Shown here: positions 22,926-33,396 of the stretch, one piece after another
Layout of the letters: each line of letters opens with the position of its first letter
Position numbering within the stretch: the stretch's first letter is position 1
From: Billgrantia endophytica
GTDB taxonomy: Bacteria; Pseudomonadota; Gammaproteobacteria; Pseudomonadales; Halomonadaceae
DNA: 37,325 bases
Assembly: GCF_002879615.1 (NCBI RefSeq)
Contig: NZ_PNRF01000003.1
Coordinates: 1-37,325, forward strand
Reading direction: 5' to 3'
Position numbers and translations under genes: made by a program
Notes under the pieces: model-generated
Told to the model about the DNA's origin: nothing
The model's database searches: none
The model's input: only the letters and a program-made list of their open reading frames with translations

Positions 22926-24176
22926 TCAGGTGATGGACCAGCGTCCACTCTCCATCCAGCTCTTGAAGTGGTCGGGTAGATATTTCAGGGCGGCACTTTC
23001 CATGACCTCGACCTTGAGTCCCTGGGTGCGCCGAATGTCGGTCAGGTGTTGATGTGCCTTGTCAAACTCGCCACAAGCGATCAAGACACTGGTACCGGCC
23101 AACCCAGCCGAATGTTCGGGTATCTCATGCAGTTTTCGCAGCCCCTGCGACAGGCAGGCCTCCGGCCCCGGCCGGGTCGTCAGGCATTCGATGAACAGTA
23201 GCTGGTTATGGTGCATGGCCAGGCAATCGGATACCACCGGGGCACCATTGTGCTGGCCGCTCAGGTCGAGGATGTGGGCAGTGCAGGCGATATGGGCCAG
23301 CCCGGCATCCCGGGCACAGTGCCAGACGTATTCCGTCAGCCAGGCGCCCCCGAGATAGAGCGCGCCTTCCAGAGTGGGGAAGGCGACACGCCGGGGCTGG
23401 TCGCTCGTCCATTCCAGCAGGCCCGCGTCATTCAACTGGGTCAGCGCATCGGTACAGGGAAAGCGGGGTGGGTGGCCAAGCCATTGTTGCCGGGCTGCCG
23501 TGTTCAGCCTTGGTCCCTCGCGTGGACTGGGTTCTTCTATGACGCCGCCTTTGCCATGGACCAGTTCATGGAACTCTCCCATCAAGCCGGCAAGCTTGTC
23601 GGCCTGGTGTGCCAGGTAACGGGTCAGGGGCTTGCGTTGTCCAGCGGCGGTTTGCCATGTGGTGCTATCGGACAGCGCCTTGACTCGCTTGCGGCCATTG
23701 GCCTGGAGATAGATGTCGATATCCAGTACCGACTCGATGGCGTGGGCCTGGAGGCTGGTTGGCTGAAACTCGGGGTCCATTCGGTAGAGTGTGCCGGCCC
23801 TGGCATCGATGTAGAGCCATTCCGCATCGCAGTGTCGCATGGCTTGCTGAAACAGCAGGGTGGTGAGCTTGTTGCTGTCCGCCAGGTCATAGGTGACGTG
23901 CAGCCCGGGGGTACTGGCCCGCTGCTGCTGCAGGGTATCGGCCAGGCGGGCGGCGTACGAGCTGATGCGCTGCGGGTCGTTCTCCGGCAGATCGTCCAGA
24001 ATCCGGATCCGGGTCGGGGAGGAGAGTTCGTGCTGGAGCAGGATATGTAGTCGTTCGGCCGCCTGACGACGCTGTCGGTCGGCAACCAGCCATATCTGCT
24101 GGGGACGCAGTTGAAGGATGGGGATCAAACTGGCTTCGGGGCGCTCTGTTACCAGTGCGACATGCAGGTGGGGCAT
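22926..24176 (-). CDS. Card1/Can2-like CARF-nuclease family protein (DUF1887), divergent and without CRISPR
   Basis: A 416-residue protein. The start is ATG 24176 (MPHLHVALVTERPEASLIPIL), matching the first strand of CARF folds; a longer frame from 24224 is unlikely. The N-terminal CARF-like domain covers about 1-155. Its ligand motif, normally NxTGGTK, reads DLADSNK at 97-103. A helical or winged linker follows at about 185-265. The C-terminal PD-(D/E)xK-type domain has WLTEYV (E282), D317 (VVSDCL) and FIEC (E330), but the ExK lysine is Leu332. Family knowledge: Card1/Can2 nucleases are switched on by cyclic tetra-adenylate made by type III CRISPR systems. None lies in this window. Both altered motifs suggest a different ligand, a different activity or a degenerate nuclease. 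Confidence 0.75.
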   Translation of the reverse strand: MPHLHVALVTERPEASLIPILQLRPQQIWLVADRQRRQAAERLHILLQHELSSPTRIRILDDLPENDPQRISSYAARLADTLQQQRASTPGLHVTYDLADSNKLTTLLFQQAMRHCDAEWLYIDARAGTLYRMDPEFQPTSLQAHAIESVLDIDIYLQANGRKRVKALSDSTTWQTAAGQRKPLTRYLAHQADKLAGLMGEFHELVHGKGGVIEEPSPREGPRLNTAARQQWLGHPPRFPCTDALTQLNDAGLLEWTSDQPRRVAFPTLEGALYLGGAWLTEYVWHCARDAGLAHIACTAHILDLSGQHNGAPVVSDCLAMHHNQLLFIECLTTRPGPEACLSQGLRKLHEIPEHSAGLAGTSVLIACGEFDKAHQHLTDIRRTQGLKVEVMESAALKYLPDHFKSWMESGRWSIT

Positions 24177-24282
24177 TACCTTGGTCCTTCTGCACGTGTT
24201 GCTTCCATGGGAGGCGACGGGCAAACCGCCTTCGTAGCGTATAGGCTACATCCGACCCTTTCCTCCTGTCGCCATCAGGCGG

Positions 24283-24314
24283 AAAAAAGCACGCCGGCCC
24301 CGGGCCGGCGTGCT
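24283..24314 (-). terminator. Rho-independent terminator of tenA-thiC
   Basis: On minus, a 12-13 bp GC-rich stem AGCACGCCGGCC/GGCCGGCGTGCT (24288-24314) with a minimal loop is followed by six T residues (24288-24283). It begins 22 bp after the thiC stop. This is the clearest terminator in the window. Confidence 0.93.
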
Positions 24315-24335
24315 GAAGGAGGAAAACGGACTGCA

Positions 24336-26934
<2,599 letters not shown>

Positions 26935-26939
26935 CTTGC

Positions 26940-26963
26940 CTCCGGGTCTGAACGGATCCGGAG
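26940..26963 (-). promoter_or_regulatory. Hairpin sequestering the tenA Shine-Dalgarno
   Basis: On minus, CTCCGG (26963-26958) pairs with CCGGAG (26945-26940). The second arm contains four bases of the tenA GGAGG ribosome site. The first arm lies in CCGGATC (26961-26955), which is also complementary to GATCCGG in the riboswitch 3' part (27058-27052). The two pairings exclude each other, as expected for a translational riboswitch. A separate 6-bp hairpin, GGCGGC/GCCGCC, lies between at 27016-26998. Confidence 0.55.
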
Positions 26964-27029
26964 CGTGGCGGGAGGGGAGGAAGGGTGGCTGGGATGGGGC
27001 GGCGAGAGATGCCGCCAAGGGGCCACCGC

Positions 27030-27142
27030 TTGATCCCTACGCCGGTACGAGCCGGATCAGGTTCTACGGGCCCCGCTGTGACGACAGGCCTGGCCAGCAT
27101 GTCGTATGGCGATCTCAGCCGGTTCCACCGGCACCCCGTCAA
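27030..27142 (-). promoter_or_regulatory. TPP (THI-box) riboswitch
   Basis: On minus the conserved elements occur in order: GGGGTGCC (27137-27130), CTGAGA (27118-27113), an extended P3 with ACGACA/TGTCGT arms (27105-27100 and 27086-27081), ACCTGATC (27062-27055), and the CCGGCGTAGGGA 3' end near 27034. They fit the TPP aptamer consensus well. It lies about 95 bp upstream of tenA and controls tenA-thiC, switching them off when thiamine pyrophosphate is plentiful. Confidence 0.95.
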
Positions 27143-27153
27143 GCGTTGTGGCC

Positions 27154-27162
27154 AGTCTAGCA
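27154..27162 (-). promoter_or_regulatory. Possible extended -10 element of tenA-thiC
   Basis: On minus TGCTAGACT gives TGn plus TAGACT, an extended -10, with a poor -35 (CTGGAA) 17 bp upstream. Start of transcription would fall near 27147, directly before the aptamer. This is a plausible but weak match; the -35 lies just after the stop of the upstream gene. Confidence 0.35.
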
Positions 27163-27200
27163 GGTCGGCGGCCTCTTTCCAGCCATCCGTATCACTTGAT

Positions 27201-30200
27201 TCATTCGGCCTGGACGTCCAGCCGTTCGAACCAGGCCCCGCCCTCGGGCAGCTCCAGCTCGCTGGCGGGCTGGCCGCTGACGTACCACGACCGGGCGTTG
27301 CGCAGCTGCCAGCGTCGCCTGCCGTCGTCGATCTCGATTCCCAGCCGCAGCGGTCCGTAGCGGGCGAAGGCACGGCCGGTGAGCTGTGAATCGCGCAGGG
27401 CGAGGTTGGCCAATAGTTCCAGGCGCTCGCCGCTCCGCACGGCGAGATTCTCCAGGCGTACGGTGTCGTCGCTCAGCATGACCCGAGTCTCGCCGTGTAC
27501 CTCGCCGAGGGTGAGGCGTTCGCGCAGCCAGCGTCGCTCGCGGGCGGCATCGACGAGCAGATTCACCAGCAGGCCGCTGTCGCGCATGGCCAGTTCGAGC
27601 TGGGCGTCAAGCTCCAGTGGCCTCTCCCAGCGCATGCGCCCCTCGGGCAGCGCGAGCCGCGCCCACCAGCCGTGGCTGAGATTGCCGCCGGCGTCCGCCA
27701 GACGCACGCCGTCGAGACTGAGCCGCGAGCCGGAAACGTCGAAGTCGAGGGCTTCCAGATCGCCGTCGGTGAGCCGGGTTTCCAGGTGCAGGGCGCCCTC
27801 GAGAGTCTGCTCGTGCAGGGCGAGGCGGGCGTCCGGCGCATGCAGCTCCAGGCGGCCGGCGGCGCGCATGCCTTCGAGCTGCAGATGGGTGGCGATGTGC
27901 GCCTGGCCGGCGAGCAGCTCGATGGCGCCGCCCCGGGGCAGGTAGTCGTTGAACGCGGCCAGATCCGGTGCCACCAGGTGGGGAATGTCGATGCGCGTAC
28001 TCAGTTCGCGTAGCCCTTCGGACAGATCGAAGTGGCGTGCCCGGCTGTGAATGTCCAGCAGCCGGCCCTCGATCAGGGCGCCTTCGTCCGTCTGACGGCG
28101 CAGGCCGAAGCGGGGCAGCGACAGGTTGAGCTCCGCTCCTGGGTCGTCGACCGTCACTATCAGCGAGCCGTCGCCGAAGGCCGCGTAGTGCAGGAAGCGG
28201 GCACTGAGCCGCTCGGAGTGAACGCGCAGCTGGCTGCCGGGGGTGGCCTCGCCGTCGGCGAAGCGCAGGTCGGCGCTCAGGCGTCCGCCACCCTGGATCG
28301 CCAGGCCGTGTTCGTCGGGTAGAAAGGCGTTGAGAAAGCCGAGTCGGTCAAGCAGGCCATCCAGCCGCAGCGTGCCGGAAAGCGGCATGCGCGGCGCCTC
28401 GCTGCCGGGCCAGTCGATACCGCCCTGAAGCCTTGCCTGACGGACCACCAACTGGGTACGCAGGGGTTCGGCGCCGTTCGTCGAGGCATCGAGGGTCAGG
28501 CGGCTGCCGGAGAGGTCGAGGCGCTGGCTGGCGGGGTGGAGGTCGCGCAGCTCGAGGGTCAACTGCAGCTCGCCATCGAACGCTTCCTGCAGCAGGCGGC
28601 CGCGGATGGCGCCCCCCGTCAGGGTGGCCCGTCCCTGGGCGCGCTCCTTGGCGATCAGGAGCTGTCCGTCGCTGCCGGCCCGACCGCCATGCAGCCGCAG
28701 CGGGGCCGTCTGGGGCAGGTAGGCATCGAGCACGCTGACGTCGGGAATACGTGCGCCGCGCCACTCTATCTCCGCGGTGGTGGGGCTCGCAGTCTGAGGG
28801 CTTGCCTTGGCGGTGGCGGCAAGCGCGAGATGTTCGGCCTGGAACAGCCGGCGGCCATCCGTGAGGCGAGTCAGGTCTACGTCGCCGAAGGCGAGCTCGA
28901 CGCTTGCCGCGGGGTGGGGCTCGCCGGGTGTCAGGAGTAGGCGCGCACGGCCGTCGCCACGGGCGTGAAAATCGAGAAAGCGCGCTCCCAGCGCTTCGGA
29001 GCGGACATCGAGTTGGCTGCCCGGCAGCGGCTGGCCGTCGCGCACCTGAAGAGCGGCATCGAGCCGGCCGTCACCCTGCAGGGCGAGGCCGCGTCCGTCG
29101 AACAGCCCGATGAGGAAAGGGTCGAGCACGCCGAGATTGGCAACGTGGCCGCGTAGTTCCAGTTCCGCTTGCCATGGGATTTTACGATCGAGCAGGGCGT
29201 CGTCGTCCAGCTCGCGCCAAGTCAGCGGCGAGTGAAAGCGGGCGGTGGGCAGCTCGAGGGCGGTGGTGAGCGGCTGCGCCTCGCCCGGGGCCGCCGCCTC
29301 GAGATCGAAGCGCGTACCGGAAATGTCCACTGCGCCACGTTCGACGTCGAGCTCGACGATGGGCAGGTGCAGGCCTAGCCGACCGGTCAACGGCTGCTCC
29401 CCGAGTCGCACCGAGATGGCCTCTCCGGCAAGATCGAAGCCGCCGGCGAGGCGCTCGGTGTCATAGACAAGTCCGCCCTGAAGCCGTGCCGTGCCGCCTT
29501 CCAGCGTCAGCGGCACGGGGGGTGGCAGGTAGCGATCGAAGACGGCGATGTCGAACGCCTCGGCGTTGCGCCAGTGCAGTTCGGCGCGCTGCAGTTCGTC
29601 CGGCGGGGCGTGCAGGCGCAGCACGGGGGTCTCCAGCGCCAGTCGGAACCCTTCGCCGCCGAGCAGCGGCTGGGTCGAGGAGGCGGTGCCGGGCGAGGTG
29701 TCGGGTGTCGCCTCGAACATCTCGATGTCGTCGAGTTCGAGGGCCAGGCGAGCGCTTTGCGCCACCTCGACCTCAATGGCACCGGAGCCGTCGATCCGAT
29801 AGAGCGCTCCCGCTTCCAGCCAGTGACGCTCGTCGAGCCGTACGCTCAGGCGAGGGGAGTCCAGGCGCAGACGGCTGCCCGTCTGCACGTCGCCGTACTC
29901 GATGGCGATGTCGCCGGTCAGATCGCCGCGGCCGTCGATCTCGAGCCAGCCCAGTGCGGCAAGGTAGGGGTTGAAGACGTCGTAGGCGTCGCTGTGCCCG
30001 GCCAGGGCGAAGGTGCCGGAGACGAAGCGTGTCGCCTCGGCACCGGGGTGTTCGGCCAGGATCAGCGGTGCCAGGCGCAGGTCGGCGTCCAGCGTCACGC
30101 CTTCCACCAGTACCGTATCGCCATGCAGCACGGTGCCCTCTTCCAACTGCAGCGAGGTGCTTTCGGTGCCGATCTCACCGGCGCGCCAATGGAAGCCCGC

Positions 30201-30581
30201 CAGCTGCAGGGTGCCACTGCCCTGCAGGCGGTAGGCGTCGAGGCTGGCCTGACGGATCCCCTCGGCTTTCAAGGCACGAACGCTGACTTCTCGGTGGAGC
30301 AGGGGAGCGAGGGCGAAGCGCAGGGTGGCGCGTTCGGCCGCGAGCGTGAAGTCACGCTCGGCGGCGCTGCCGACAAGGCGCAGCTGGGTGACCTCGAGCT
30401 GACCGGGAAAGAGCGTCCAGGCGCGCTCCCATTCCAGGGAGAACCGTGGCGAGCGGTCGAGCTGGGTGCGGCCCCAGGCGCTGGCGAGCAGGGCATTGGC
30501 GCTGACCAGATAGAGTGCGTAGAGCAGCGCCAGGGGCAGTAGGAGCCATGCCAGCGCCCTGAGCGGCGTGGTACGGGTCAT
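27201..30581 (-). CDS. Large AsmA-like (DUF748/TamB-YhdP type) envelope protein with threefold internal repeat
   Basis: About 1126 residues. One N-terminal membrane segment (about 10-34) is followed by a long, mostly beta-strand periplasmic chain. The start is taken at ATG 30581; GTG 30611 is an alternative but sits too close to GGAGG. A repeat unit of about 260-285 residues occurs three times: YLPP/YLPQ/YLPR segments near residues 351, 621 and 880, each ending in SGTRFDL/SGSRLTL/SGSRLSL, alternate with FNPYL/LDPFL/LNAFL modules near 203, 487 and 750 that carry DGRGDL/GDGRL/GGGRL. Family knowledge: AsmA-like proteins form beta-groove bridges for phospholipid transport between membranes. The neighbouring lipid A-type acyltransferase fits an envelope role. 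Substrate and partner are not known. Confidence 0.75.
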   Translation of the reverse strand: MTRTTPLRALAWLLLPLALLYALYLVSANALLASAWGRTQLDRSPRFSLEWERAWTLFPGQLEVTQLRLVGSAAERDFTLAAERATLRFALAPLLHREVSVRALKAEGIRQASLDAYRLQGSGTLQLAGFHWRAGEIGTESTSLQLEEGTVLHGDTVLVEGVTLDADLRLAPLILAEHPGAEATRFVSGTFALAGHSDAYDVFNPYLAALGWLEIDGRGDLTGDIAIEYGDVQTGSRLRLDSPRLSVRLDERHWLEAGALYRIDGSGAIEVEVAQSARLALELDDIEMFEATPDTSPGTASSTQPLLGGEGFRLALETPVLRLHAPPDELQRAELHWRNAEAFDIAVFDRYLPPPVPLTLEGGTARLQGGLVYDTERLAGGFDLAGEAISVRLGEQPLTGRLGLHLPIVELDVERGAVDISGTRFDLEAAAPGEAQPLTTALELPTARFHSPLTWRELDDDALLDRKIPWQAELELRGHVANLGVLDPFLIGLFDGRGLALQGDGRLDAALQVRDGQPLPGSQLDVRSEALGARFLDFHARGDGRARLLLTPGEPHPAASVELAFGDVDLTRLTDGRRLFQAEHLALAATAKASPQTASPTTAEIEWRGARIPDVSVLDAYLPQTAPLRLHGGRAGSDGQLLIAKERAQGRATLTGGAIRGRLLQEAFDGELQLTLELRDLHPASQRLDLSGSRLTLDASTNGAEPLRTQLVVRQARLQGGIDWPGSEAPRMPLSGTLRLDGLLDRLGFLNAFLPDEHGLAIQGGGRLSADLRFADGEATPGSQLRVHSERLSARFLHYAAFGDGSLIVTVDDPGAELNLSLPRFGLRRQTDEGALIEGRLLDIHSRARHFDLSEGLRELSTRIDIPHLVAPDLAAFNDYLPRGGAIELLAGQAHIATHLQLEGMRAAGRLELHAPDARLALHEQTLEGALHLETRLTDGDLEALDFDVSGSRLSLDGVRLADAGGNLSHGWWARLALPEGRMRWERPLELDAQLELAMRDSGLLVNLLVDAARERRWLRERLTLGEVHGETRVMLSDDTVRLENLAVRSGERLELLANLALRDSQLTGRAFARYGPLRLGIEIDDGRRRWQLRNARSWYVSGQPASELELPEGGAWFERLDVQAE

Positions 30582-30639
30582 GAATGGCGTTCTCGTCCTT
30601 GAGGCATTCACCCCTCCTGCGTACGAATGGCGGCAAGGT

Positions 30640-31569
30640 TCAGTAGAGCCGATACTCCTGGTGGTTCGGCACGCCCTGCTGCTCCTCGATCACCTTGCGG
30701 TAGCGCTTGTATTCCCACTGGTACTGGGCCGGGTCGAGAGCGATGGCGGCTTCCACGCAGGCATTCACCCCGCCAGCGGAGGCGGCTTCATCGGTCTCGT
30801 AGACGCGCTCGTCGGCGGCCAGGAAGTGGATGGCGAAGCCGCGGCCGGGCAGGCGCATCGCCACGCCGGTCACCACCCGCGCGTCAGTGCGGGCGACCAG
30901 CTTCGGTAACAGCGTCGCGGTGTAGGCCAGGCGATGGTAGAAGGGGGCGAAGACGCCGCTGCCCCAGCTTGGCTCCTGGTCGGGCAGGATGCCGATGGCC
31001 TCGCTGCGCTTGAGTGCCTTGAGCAGTGCCGCCACCCCGCGGGGGTTGGTGGGCACCAGGCTGGCACCCATGCGCTCACGCCCCTGGCGAATTACCGGGT
31101 CGAGGGTCTCGATCTTGGGCGGCTCGTACATGGCGGTAAAGGGAAAGTGGCCGGATAGCCAGAAGTTGAGGACTTCCCAGTTGCCGAAATGGGGGGCCAG
31201 CACGATGACGCCACGGCCTTCGGCACGTGCCTCGTCCAGCAGTTCGCGGCCATGGACCTCGACAATCGAGGCCTCGACCCGCGACGGGGCCGCCATCCAG
31301 GCGAAGCCCAGTTCGAGCATGGTGGCGGTGGAATGGGTAAGGCTCCGGCGAGCCAGTGCGCCGCGGTCACGAGGGTTCTGGTCGGGATAGACCTGAGCCA
31401 GATTGATGTCGGTCACTTCGCGCTCGCGATGGCTGAAGCGGTGGACCAGCGGGCCTGTCCATCGGGCCAGGCGCCAGAGCGTGGTCAACCGGCGCCCGGC
31501 CAGTGTTCGCCAGAGTGTCGCAATGGCTCGAGCCTGCAGGGAGGCGGGATGTTTTTCGGATGTCGCCAT
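30640..31569 (-). CDS. LpxL/HtrB-family lipid acyltransferase
   Basis: A 309-residue membrane-associated acyltransferase of the lysophospholipid/lipid A late-acyltransferase family. The catalytic HX4E motif is HFGNWE at 127-132 (ending LAPHFGNWE). ILPDQEPSWGSGVFAPFYHR is a second conserved region, cut here by its Gly-Ser pair, and the C-terminus WEYKRYRK is typical. Start ATG 31569 lies 6 bp after the stop of the preceding small membrane protein gene; no strong ribosome site is seen, so translation may be coupled. It likely adds a secondary acyl chain to lipid A or a related lipid. There may be other LpxL/LpxM copies elsewhere, so its exact step is undecided. Confidence 0.88.
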   Translation of the reverse strand: MATSEKHPASLQARAIATLWRTLAGRRLTTLWRLARWTGPLVHRFSHREREVTDINLAQVYPDQNPRDRGALARRSLTHSTATMLELGFAWMAAPSRVEASIVEVHGRELLDEARAEGRGVIVLAPHFGNWEVLNFWLSGHFPFTAMYEPPKIETLDPVIRQGRERMGASLVPTNPRGVAALLKALKRSEAIGILPDQEPSWGSGVFAPFYHRLAYTATLLPKLVARTDARVVTGVAMRLPGRGFAIHFLAADERVYETDEAASAGGVNACVEAAIALDPAQYQWEYKRYRKVIEEQQGVPNHQEYRLY

Positions 31570-31575
31570 GATCAA

Positions 31576-31974
31576 TCAGAACAGCCAGGTTTCCACGTTG
31601 TCGGGAACACGCTTTTCCTGCAGTCCCTTCAGGCCCTTTACACAGCGGACGACCAGCCAGACGACGGCCAGCAGCCAGGTCACGAAGCCGATCATGACCA
31701 GGGTCAGCAGACCGGAAACGGCGAAATAGAGCAGGGCCAGCCAGAAGGTGCGAATCTGGTACCGGTAGTGTTCATCGAGCCAGTACGGCCCCTTTCCCCG
31801 ATAGACATAGGCGATCACGACGCCAATCAGCGCTGTCAGGCCGCCGGTGACCACCCCGGCCAGATAGAGGGTATAGACGACGATGGGGACGGTGGTGTCG
31901 GGCGAGTTTCCCGTTTCGGTGACGACACGGTTGCCATGGTCATGGTCCTTGTCGCGGTGCAGGTTATCGGTCAT
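31576..31974 (-). CDS. Small membrane protein, DUF4870/Tic20-like
   Basis: A 132-residue inner-membrane protein. The first 27 residues are hydrophilic with several His and Asp. Three hydrophobic segments follow (about 28-58, 75-98, 99-112), separated by RGKGPYWLDEHYRYQIRTFW, a stretch resembling the DUF4870 family core. The C-terminus is basic then acidic. The gene directly precedes the acyltransferase gene, likely in one transcript. Function unknown; the family has no settled role. Confidence 0.75.
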   Translation of the reverse strand: MTDNLHRDKDHDHGNRVVTETGNSPDTTVPIVVYTLYLAGVVTGGLTALIGVVIAYVYRGKGPYWLDEHYRYQIRTFWLALLYFAVSGLLTLVMIGFVTWLLAVVWLVVRCVKGLKGLQEKRVPDNVETWLF

Positions 31975-32058
31975 GGTGCGTCCACGAAGGTGAATGGCTA
32001 GGCGCCAATGATACCGACCAGCGGCGCCAATGCCACCCGGCGATGACGGATTCGGCCG

Positions 32059-32451
32059 TTACTCACTACCGGGCTTCATCGCACGGCTGATTTCCAGCAG
32101 GTTGCCATCGGGGTCGCGCAGATAGAGTGACTCGATGGGGCCGTTGGCTCCCTGGCGAGGAACAGGACCGAGCTCCACCTCGACATCGAGTGCTTCCAGG
32201 TGGCGCTGTACCTCTTCCAGCGGCAGCAGGCTACGCAGGCACAGGTCGAGGCTGCCGGGGGTAGGGGTGGCGGCGCGGGGTTCGATGTCGGTCGCTGTCC
32301 AGTGCAAGCGCAGGGCCAGGTCGCCCAGCATCAGGTCAACGCGCTCGCGGTCGCGATAGCGGACTTCCAGCCCAAGCACGCGGGAATAGAAGTCCACGGC
32401 ACGTGATATGTCGGTCACGGTGATGACCAGGTGGTCCAGACCCGACAGCAT
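32059..32451 (-). CDS. VOC-family (glyoxalase/dioxygenase fold) protein
   Basis: A 130-residue single-domain VOC protein. The start is ATG 32451, preceded by AAGGAGG; the frame runs further up only as non-coding sequence. Two beta-alpha-beta-beta-beta modules are visible: GLDHLVITVTDISRAVDFYSRVLG at 4-27 (around H7) and IESLYLRDPDGNLLEIS at 106-122 (E120). H7, H50 and E120 are candidate metal ligands. Such small VOC proteins include glyoxalase-like, fosfomycin-resistance-like and dioxygenase-like enzymes; the substrate cannot be read. It is divergent from the methyltransferase gene, sharing a 65-bp promoter region. Confidence 0.88.
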   Translation of the reverse strand: MLSGLDHLVITVTDISRAVDFYSRVLGLEVRYRDRERVDLMLGDLALRLHWTATDIEPRAATPTPGSLDLCLRSLLPLEEVQRHLEALDVEVELGPVPRQGANGPIESLYLRDPDGNLLEISRAMKPGSE

Positions 32452-32516
32452 TGCGGCCTCCTTGTTGTGATGTGTTTCGATACGCTCTGATTCGTCAGGC
32501 CCAAGAGGATACGACG

Positions 32517-33158
32517 ATGCCGACCTGCCCGCTATGCGCATCCACCGAGACGCCACACTTTTATCATGATTCTCGGCGTGTCTATCATCGCTGCGCCTGC
32601 TGCGACCTGATCTTCGTGCCGGCGGAGCAGCACCTGGGGCCGGAAGCGGAAAAGGCGGTCTACGATCGGCACGAGAACAGCCCCGATGATCCGGGTTATC
32701 GGCGATTCCTGTCACGACTTTACGGCCCGCTGTGCAAGCGGCTGGCTCCGGGGGCCCGGGGGCTCGATTTCGGCGCAGGCCCCGGTCCGACTCTATCGGT
32801 CATGTTCGAGGAAGCGGGCCACCCCATGGCGATCTTCGATCCCTTCTATGCACCTGACGTGGCCGTGCTGGAGCGACGGTACGATTTCGTCACCGCGACC
32901 GAAGTGGCGGAGCATCTTTTTGCACCGGGCCAGGAATTCGAGCGCCTCTCCGGCCTGTTGAAGCCGGGTGGCTGGCTGGGGCTGATGACCAAACGGGTCA
33001 CCACCCGGGAATCCTTCGAAAGCTGGCACTATATCCTCGATCCCACCCATGTGTGCTTCTTCAGTGAAGCGAGTTTCGAGTGGCTGGCGAATCATCTGGA
33101 GATGCATGTCGAGTTTCCGGCATCGGACGTGGTATTGATGCAAAAAAAGTCAAGGTAA
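32517..33158 (+). CDS. Class I SAM-dependent methyltransferase with N-terminal zinc ribbon
   Basis: A 213-residue cytoplasmic protein. The start is ATG 32517 with AGAGGA upstream. A small zinc ribbon is formed by C4/C7 (CPLC) and C26/C29 (CACC). The SAM-binding motif I is LDFGAGPGP at 83-91; FVTATEVAEHL and LLKPGGWLGLMT mark later motifs of the Methyltransf_23 group. The likely role is methylation of a small molecule or unknown polymer; zinc-ribbon versions often occur in sugar or cell-surface pathways, but no such genes are adjacent. Divergent from the VOC gene. Confidence 0.85.
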   Translation: MPTCPLCASTETPHFYHDSRRVYHRCACCDLIFVPAEQHLGPEAEKAVYDRHENSPDDPGYRRFLSRLYGPLCKRLAPGARGLDFGAGPGPTLSVMFEEAGHPMAIFDPFYAPDVAVLERRYDFVTATEVAEHLFAPGQEFERLSGLLKPGGWLGLMTKRVTTRESFESWHYILDPTHVCFFSEASFEWLANHLEMHVEFPASDVVLMQKKSR

Positions 33159-33170
33159 GTTGTGTTTAAC

Positions 33171-33200
33171 CCGCCATTGGGTGGCGCGGCTGGTTTTGTT
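33171..33200 (+). terminator. Possible terminator after the methyltransferase gene
   Basis: CGCCA (33172-33176) and TGGCG (33182-33186) form a short stem, followed by CGGCTGGTTTTGTT. The stem is short and the T-run is interrupted and offset, so this is a weak call. Confidence 0.3.
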
Positions 33201-33221
33201 ACGTCTGGTGTTTGTCGTTAC

Positions 33222-33235
33222 TTGACTTGAGTCAA
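33222..33235. promoter_or_regulatory. Anr/FNR box upstream of the arginine deiminase operon
   Basis: TTGACTTGAGTCAA is a perfect TTGAC-N4-GTCAA palindrome, fitting the Anr/FNR consensus (TTGAT-N4-ATCAA with the common TTGAC variant). It lies 137 bp before the antiporter start. In Pseudomonas the arc operon is induced by Anr under low oxygen, so the same control is likely here. Confidence 0.75.
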
Positions 33236-33261
33236 TCATGCCGCAAACTTAAAGGAAAAAC

Positions 33262-33396
33262 ATGGAGAACTTTGTGGGCGATGCATACTTTCACCTTAGC
33301 AAGATGAAGTGTGTCGTTGTCATGAAAAGGAGCATCCTTTTCTTATGCGAAGTTAGTGGGGATTTCAGACTATGGAAAACGCTGAATCTGAAGTGA
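33262..33396 (+). CDS. Possible small upstream ORF (44 residues) overlapping the antiporter start
   Basis: ATG 33262 has AAAGGA 5 bp upstream and opens a 44-codon frame that ends at TGA 33394-33396, 25 bp inside the antiporter gene and in a different frame. The predicted peptide begins MENFVGDAYFHLSK and has a hydrophobic, Cys-containing middle (CVVVMKRSILFLC). It could be a leader ORF that couples translation to the antiporter, whose own ribosome site (GGGG 9 bp away) is weak. No homologue is recognised; chance is possible. Confidence 0.35.
   Translation: MENFVGDAYFHLSKMKCVVVMKRSILFLCEVSGDFRLWKTLNLK

Noticed and set aside
33312..33327. TGTCGT-N8-AA considered as an ArgR half-site upstream of the antiporter gene
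   Set aside because: A single short match to a loose consensus; a second TGTCGT at 33213 lacks the downstream AA.
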